A DNA stretch of 10,857 bases from JBJXHB01 sp046160725. GTDB taxonomy: Bacteria > Pseudomonadota > Gammaproteobacteria > Burkholderiales > Burkholderiaceae_C. Below the pieces are notes generated by a model. That model was not told where the DNA came from, searched no databases, and saw only the letters and a program-made list of their open reading frames with translations. This document shows positions 6,657 through 10,857 of this stretch, piece by piece (position 1 is the first letter of the stretch; each line of letters opens with the position of its first letter). The stretch covers positions 1 to 10,857 of the forward strand of contig JBJXHB010000554.1 in the NCBI GenBank assembly GCA_046160725.1, written 5' to 3'. The position numbers and the translations under genes are program-made.

Positions 6657-9247
6657 TTTGCGGGCGATGTGGTGGCAGAAAGGGCGGCCGACGGGGTGTC
6701 GAGGGGCATCGGTTCAGATGCATCCTCACCGCGCGGAGCGGGCATCTCGACCGGCAAGGTGAAGGCAAACCGGCAGCCAGTGATGGCGCCGGCATTGTAG
6801 AGGTTGGCTGCCTTGATCCGGCCGCGGTGAGACTCGACGATCGAGCGGCACAGCGAAAGGCCGATGCCCATGCCTTCGGCCTTGGTCGAATAGAAGGCTT
6901 CGTACAGGCGGCCCAGCATGTCTTCGGGCAGGCCCGGCCCGGTGTCGGTGACGCTGAACTCGATCGAGGCGCCATCCTCCGGCGTATGGCGCGGTACGAC
7001 GCGCAGCTCGATCTGACGGCGTGCCGGCGGCAGCGCGGCGGCGTCGATCGCCTCCGCAGCGTTCTTGAGCAGGTTCATCAGCACCTGTTCAATCAGGATC
7101 GGGTCCACGCTCAGGATCGGCAGGCGCTGGGCGATATAGGTGCGCAAGGCGACGTTGCGCCGCCGCAGCTCGATCGAGGCGAGCTCCACGGCGTCCTCCA
7201 CGATGGCGCTGGCGGTGGCCGGCTGGCGCTGCGGCTCGCTGCGCTTCACGAAGGCGCGGATGCGGTGGATGATCTGGCCGGCACGCTCAGCCTGGCGCGC
7301 GGTCTTCTCCAGTGCCGCGACCAGATCGTCCTGTCCGATGCTGCCGGCGCGCACGCGCGACACCATGCCGTTGCAATAGTTGGTGATGGCAGTGAGCGGC
7401 TGGTTCAACTCGTGCGCCACAGAGGAGGCCATCTCGCCCATGGTGATCAGGCGGCTGGAGACCTCGGCCTTCTCGGCTTGCTGGGCCGCCTGCTCCTCGA
7501 CCCGGCGCCGCGCCGTGATGTCGGTGGCGATCAGCATCTGGGCCAGCCGCCCGTCCGTCCATTGCAAGTAGCGCGAACGGACGTCGAACCATTTGCCGAT
7601 CGAGTCCACCTGCACTTCCCGCGGGTCCGCGGCGGTCAGGGTCAGCTCGTGTGCCGGCATGCCGCTGAGCGCATCCACGCTGTCGTCGCCGTCAGGGACG
7701 TAGGTCCGGGGCGTGGCTGTACCGCCGGCGAGCTGCGAGTGTCCCTGCGCATCCGCACCAAACCACAGGCGATAAGACCGGTTCGCGAACAGCAGCTCGC
7801 CTTGCTGCACCGACAGAACCGACACGGCTGCCTCCAGCCCCTCCAGCACCGTGGTGAACCGCTCGTGGGATGCCGACAGCTGGTCGCGCACGCGCTTGGA
7901 CTCGGTGATGTTGGTCATCGAGGTCATCCAGCCCGTCTGCTGACCACGGGCATCGACCAGCGGCGACACGTACATGCGGGCATCGAAAAGCGTGCCGTTC
8001 TTGCGCATCACCTTGACCTCGATGCCACCAGCCGGGCTGCGGCCCTGCAACTCCTGCTGCAGCAGGCGCGCGTTCTCATCGACCCGGTCGCCGGGCCAAT
8101 AGGGATAGGGCGGGGTGCGGCCGACCAGTTCATGCTCGCCAAACCCGGTCATGACGCCAAATGCCGGGTTGACGTAGGTGATGCGCCCCTCCAGGTCCAT
8201 GGCGCGCATGCCAGTCAGCATGGAGTTCTCCATGGCGCGTCGGAAGTTGGTCTCCTGGACCAGTGCGCCTTGGATCTGGGCCCGGCGGCGCATATGGCGC
8301 CAGGTGCCCAGCAGCATCCACAGTGTCAGAACCGACAGAGCCACGACCATCCAGAACAAGGTGTTGCCGATCAGGCCGACCGAGGTGCGGTAGCCCGTGG
8401 CCCGAAGGAAAAGGCCGTTGGCTGCCGGCGCGAGGGGCACGTCGTGGACGATGGCCGGCGGCCGCGTCGCACTGCCAGGCATGGCGGTGACGTTGCCGGC
8501 CAGCACGCGTTGGCGCTCGTCCAGCACGTAGACGGCATGCCGCCGCGTGACCTCTTGGGGCACGAAGTGGCGCATCAGCGGCTCCACCGCGTACTCGGCG
8601 ATCAGCGCGCCGGCGAAGGCCCCACGTTCGATCAGCGGCATCACCAGCTGGAAGACCGGCGCACCGTTGTCGTCCTCGAAGGTACGGCTGTAGATCGGCT
8701 GTCGTTGCTCGCGGGCTTGTTCGAAGGCGCGGGTGGCTGGAGGCGTTGCCGGCTCGCGCTGGCGGGTCACGGTGCGCTGGGGCTTGGTGCCCGCTGCCGC
8801 CTCCTCGCGCTCGGTGGCATGGCTCTGGTTGGCCAGGCGCATGCGCTGGGCATCGACCCAGGTCAGGCGGGTGACTTCTGGCCAGTCTTCGATCAGGCCG
8901 GATGCCTGACGCGCGAACTCGGTGGCGTCCAGACTGCGCACCACGGTCTCGCGGGCCAGGCGCGTCAACTGCTCCTGGTTCTCGATCAGGCGCAGCCGGA
9001 CTTGCTGCTGAGCGATCTCGATGTCGCGCTTGACGCTCTCGCTCTCGCGCTCGAACTCCTCGTTGCGCAGGTACCAGAACGCCGAAATGATCGCGGCCAG
9101 AAACAGGACCACCGACACCAAGGGGCCAAACGTGGCAAAGCGGTCCTGCCGGGCAGGAGACTGGCGCCGCCACCAGCGTCCGACCAAACGGCTGCCGCCG
9201 CCGCTGGGGGCCAGACGTGGCAGGTTGGTGTCGGGCGACGGGGGCAT
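6653..9247 (-). CDS. Membrane-bound PAS sensor histidine kinase
   Basis: The protein has 864 residues from the ATG at 9247. Domains in order: a basic Arg-rich cytoplasmic N-terminus; membrane helix 1 at about 40-60; a periplasmic sensing region of about 225 residues (61-289) with a helical start and a probable PAS-like/Cache fold; membrane helix 2 at about 290-313; PAS domain 1 at about 332-452 (ending MTNITESKR); PAS domain 2 at about 458-580 (ending ATDITARRR); a HisKA domain with phosphoacceptor H612 in AHELNQPL; and an HATPase domain. The HATPase domain has its N-box at about 725-730 (N725, N729), G1 box DTGPG at 768-772, F-box FYSTK at 785-789 and G2 box GMGIGL at 792-797. The ELNQPL H-box is that of FixL/DctB-type kinases. 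No heme-binding signature was identified. An in-frame TTG at 9349 would add 34 residues and run into the repeats upstream, so I chose the ATG. The ligand is unknown. Confidence 0.93.
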   Translation of the reverse strand: MPPSPDTNLPRLAPSGGGSRLVGRWWRRQSPARQDRFATFGPLVSVVLFLAAIISAFWYLRNEEFERESESVKRDIEIAQQQVRLRLIENQEQLTRLARETVVRSLDATEFARQASGLIEDWPEVTRLTWVDAQRMRLANQSHATEREEAAAGTKPQRTVTRQREPATPPATRAFEQAREQRQPIYSRTFEDDNGAPVFQLVMPLIERGAFAGALIAEYAVEPLMRHFVPQEVTRRHAVYVLDERQRVLAGNVTAMPGSATRPPAIVHDVPLAPAANGLFLRATGYRTSVGLIGNTLFWMVVALSVLTLWMLLGTWRHMRRRAQIQGALVQETNFRRAMENSMLTGMRAMDLEGRITYVNPAFGVMTGFGEHELVGRTPPYPYWPGDRVDENARLLQQELQGRSPAGGIEVKVMRKNGTLFDARMYVSPLVDARGQQTGWMTSMTNITESKRVRDQLSASHERFTTVLEGLEAAVSVLSVQQGELLFANRSYRLWFGADAQGHSQLAGGTATPRTYVPDGDDSVDALSGMPAHELTLTAADPREVQVDSIGKWFDVRSRYLQWTDGRLAQMLIATDITARRRVEEQAAQQAEKAEVSSRLITMGEMASSVAHELNQPLTAITNYCNGMVSRVRAGSIGQDDLVAALEKTARQAERAGQIIHRIRAFVKRSEPQRQPATASAIVEDAVELASIELRRRNVALRTYIAQRLPILSVDPILIEQVLMNLLKNAAEAIDAAALPPARRQIELRVVPRHTPEDGASIEFSVTDTGPGLPEDMLGRLYEAFYSTKAEGMGIGLSLCRSIVESHRGRIKAANLYNAGAITGCRFAFTLPVEMPAPRGEDASEPMPLDTPSAALSATTSPAK

Positions 9248-9312
9248 CCGCTGATTATCCCGGCCGGCTCTGATCGTGCGCTGTCCGACCACAGGGCCGC
9301 TAAGTGACGCAC

Positions 9313-9346
9313 CACGATGTGAAATCAACAAGCACGATTTGAAATT
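9313..9346. repeat. Two-copy imperfect direct repeat, possible tandem operator
   Basis: CACGATGTGAAATC (9313-9326) and CACGATTTGAAATT (9333-9346) match at 12 of 14 positions and start exactly 20 bases apart, near two helical turns, so both copies face nearly the same side of the DNA. The second copy runs into a perfect dyad, TTGAA-A-TTCAA (9339-9349); the first is only a partial dyad. Placement in the aceE/kinase gap suggests a binding site for a regulator, perhaps a dimer or two dimers. It does not resemble the E. coli PdhR box (ATTGGT..ACCAAT). The protein that binds is unknown. Confidence 0.5.
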
Positions 9347-9396
9347 CAAGAGAGGTTGTGCGACACTCCGCGCCGCTCAGAATCCAGCCATCCAAA

Positions 9397-9402
9397 GAGG
9401 AG
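9397..9402 (+). promoter_or_regulatory. Ribosome-binding site of aceE
   Basis: GAGGAG lies 6 bases before the aceE ATG. It is the clearest Shine-Dalgarno sequence in the window, while most other starts here are weak or coupled. This fits strong translation of an abundant central-metabolism enzyme and supports the chosen start. Confidence 0.85.
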
Positions 9403-9408
9403 ACGCCT

Positions 9409-10857
9409 ATGTCCGCTGCGCCCGAGTCCAAGCCTGGCCTGGCCGCCCTGATCGACACCGATGCCGGGGAGACCCGGGAGTGGCTCGATGCCCTGGGCGC
9501 CGTAATGGCCAATGGCGGCGAAGAGCGCGCGCACTTCCTGCTGGAGCAACTGCTTGAAGAGGCGCGGCAGCACGGCGTGGACCGGCCGTTCTCGGCAACC
9601 ACCGGCTATGTGAACACCATCGAGCCGCAGGACGAGGAGCGCAGCCCCGGCAACCTGGACCTGGAAGGCCGATTGCGCGCCTACATGCGGTGGAACGCCA
9701 TGGCCATGGTGGTCAAGGCCAACCGGCTGGACCCGGCCGATGGCGGCGACCTCGGTGGTCACATCAGCTCGTTTCAGTCCCTGGCGCACATGTTCGGCGC
9801 CGGCTTCAATCATTTCTGGCATGCCGACACGCCCACCCGGGGCGGTGACCTGCTGTACATCCAGGGCCATTCGGCACCTGGCGTCTATGCCCGGGCCTAT
9901 CTCGAAGGACGCATCAGCGAGGAGCAACTGCTGAGCTTCCGTCAGGAAGTGCAGGGCAAGGGCCTGTCCAGCTATCCGCACCCGAAACTGATGCCGGAGT
10001 TCTGGCAGTTCCCGACGGTGTCGATGGGCCTGGGCCCGCTGATGGCGATCTACCAGGCCCGGTTCCTGAAGTACCTGCACGCCCGCGGCATTGCGGACAC
10101 GTCGCAGCGCAAGGTCTGGGTGTTCTGCGGCGACGGCGAGATGGACGAGCCGGAGAGCCTGGGCGCCATCGGCCTGGCGGCGCGCGAGAACCTGGACAAC
10201 CTGATCTTCGTCGTCAACTGCAACCTGCAGCGGCTTGACGGCCCGGTGCGCGGCAACGGCAAGATCATCCAGGAGCTGGAGGGCGAGTTCCGCGGCGCCG
10301 GCTGGAACGTCATCAAGCTGCTGTGGGGCAACGGCTGGGATGCCTTGCTGGCCCGCGACAAGGACGGCGCGCTGCGGCGCGTGATGATGGACTGCGTCGA
10401 CGGCGACTACCAGGCCATGAAGGCGAACGACGGCGCCTTTGTACGCAAGAACTTCTTCGGCCGCGACCCGAAGGCGCTGGAACTGGTCGCCAAGATGTCC
10501 GACGCCGACGTCTGGAACCTGCGCCGCGGCGGGCACGACCCGAACAAGGTCTATGCCGCGTTCCATCGCGCCAGCCACCACCAGGGCCAGCCGACGGTGC
10601 TGCTGATCAAGACGGTCAAGGGCTACGGCATGGGCCGTGCCGGCGAGGGCAAGAACACCGCTCACCAGACCAAGAAGCTGAGCGATGAGGACATCCGCTA
10701 TTTCCGCGACCGCTTCAACATTCCGATCCCCGACAGCGAACTGCCGAAGATCCCGTTCTACAAGCCCGCCGACGACACGCCGGAAATGCGCTACCTGCAC
10801 GAGCGCCGGGCCGCGCTGGGCGGCTACCTGCCGGCGCGCCGCACACGTGCGGACGAG
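9409..10857 (+). CDS. aceE: Pyruvate dehydrogenase E1 component (homodimeric type), 3'-truncated
   Basis: There are 483 codons up to the window edge, all open; full AceE is about 890 residues, so just over half is present. It decarboxylates pyruvate with thiamine diphosphate and passes the acetyl group to the lipoyl domain of E2, in the cytoplasmic pyruvate dehydrogenase complex. The thiamine/Mg site is clear: GDGEMDEPES at 241-250 to the closing NCN at 270-272, the GDG..NCN signature. Other AceE marks include GHISSFQS (117-124), HFWHAD (135-140), QGHSAPGVYARA (152-163) and LQRLDGPVRGNGKI (273-286). This is the single-chain E1 type of proteobacteria, not the alpha/beta type. The start has a good ribosome-binding site (GAGGAG). 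The E2 (aceF) and E3 (lpd) genes usually follow downstream, outside the window. The gene is divergent from the sensor kinase. Confidence 0.97.
   Translation, partial: MSAAPESKPGLAALIDTDAGETREWLDALGAVMANGGEERAHFLLEQLLEEARQHGVDRPFSATTGYVNTIEPQDEERSPGNLDLEGRLRAYMRWNAMAMVVKANRLDPADGGDLGGHISSFQSLAHMFGAGFNHFWHADTPTRGGDLLYIQGHSAPGVYARAYLEGRISEEQLLSFRQEVQGKGLSSYPHPKLMPEFWQFPTVSMGLGPLMAIYQARFLKYLHARGIADTSQRKVWVFCGDGEMDEPESLGAIGLAARENLDNLIFVVNCNLQRLDGPVRGNGKIIQELEGEFRGAGWNVIKLLWGNGWDALLARDKDGALRRVMMDCVDGDYQAMKANDGAFVRKNFFGRDPKALELVAKMSDADVWNLRRGGHDPNKVYAAFHRASHHQGQPTVLLIKTVKGYGMGRAGEGKNTAHQTKKLSDEDIRYFRDRFNIPIPDSELPKIPFYKPADDTPEMRYLHERRAALGGYLPARRTRADE

Larger units (their letters stand above)
9248..9408. 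promoter_or_regulatory. Divergent control region between the kinase operon and aceE
   Basis: This 161-base gap separates two genes that point away from each other, so it must hold the promoters for both, unless aceE or the kinase is read from further away. It contains an AT-richer island (about 9313-9350) in otherwise GC-rich DNA. I could not fix promoters firmly. For aceE, TTGAAA (9339-9344) could be a -35 element with a weak -10 (GACACT, 9362-9367) after a 17-base gap; another weak option is TTGTGC (9356-9361) with CAGAAT (9378-9383). No convincing promoter was found for the kinase. Shared control of both genes is an inference from the layout. Confidence 0.6.

Noticed and set aside
6827..9307. 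Open frame of 826 codons on the plus strand, opposite the kinase gene
   Set aside because: It is antisense to a gene with complete kinase motifs. Its product is low in recognisable motifs and rich in His/Arg/Gly/Gln, as expected when a high-GC gene is read in the opposite strand's shadow frame.
9248..9349. Alternative TTG start at 9349 for the kinase
   Set aside because: The extra 34 residues have no conserved character and the start would lie inside the repeat/dyad region, leaving no leader. The ATG at 9247 is preferred, though its ribosome-binding site is weak.
9346..10800. Open frame of 484 codons on the minus strand, opposite aceE
   Set aside because: aceE is unmistakable on the plus strand with its thiamine motif. 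The antisense frame shows no family motif and is explained by GC-rich codon bias.
1..10857. Search by eye for mobile elements, CRISPR repeats, tRNAs, toxin-antitoxin pairs or foreign islands
   Set aside because: No terminal repeats, spacer arrays, tRNA-like folds or composition breaks were seen; every gene belongs to a common chromosomal family.

Overview
The window is GC-rich (strong G/C preference at third codon positions) and densely coding, with almost no intergenic space. Gene content and order suggest a chromosomal core region of a betaproteobacterium, most likely Burkholderiales. The main reason is a homodimer-type pyruvate dehydrogenase E1 gene (aceE) divergent from a PAS histidine kinase/FixJ-type regulator pair, followed by folD and an M3 oligopeptidase gene. 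This placement is inferred from protein families and synteny; no 16S or other marker gene is present. I see no mobile element, tRNA, rRNA, CRISPR array or phage gene.

Layout, left to right. (1) Positions 1-2334, plus strand: the 3' part of rmuC (5' end outside the window), then an MFS transporter gene that overlaps the rmuC stop by one base (TGATG). (2) Positions 2346-5949, minus strand, read right to left: folD, prlC/opdA and a short secreted DUF4124-glutaredoxin-like protein gene. folD and prlC overlap by four bases (ATGA), and 32 bases separate prlC from the last gene. This group converges on the MFS gene with only 11 bases between stop codons. (3) Positions 5978-6002: a strong intrinsic terminator on the minus strand between the two-component genes and folD. 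(4) Positions 6030-9247, minus strand: a membrane histidine kinase and its FixJ/LuxR-type response regulator, also joined by an ATGA overlap. (5) Positions 9248-9408: a 161-base divergent control region with a two-copy imperfect repeat at 20-base spacing. (6) Positions 9409-10857, plus strand: the first 483 codons of aceE, running off the right edge.

How the parts fit: AceE feeds pyruvate into acetyl-CoA synthesis. The divergent sensor/regulator pair shares its upstream region with aceE, so it is a candidate regulator of central carbon flux or of a nearby transport or respiratory function, but its signal and targets cannot be read from the sequence. FolD supplies one-carbon tetrahydrofolates, PrlC clears peptides, and the small secreted thiol protein probably acts in the envelope. 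Overall this looks like ordinary core genome. The items most worth checking are the aceE/kinase control region, the terminator with no obvious room for a folD promoter behind it, and the DUF4124-glutaredoxin fusion. I found no convincing new biological system.
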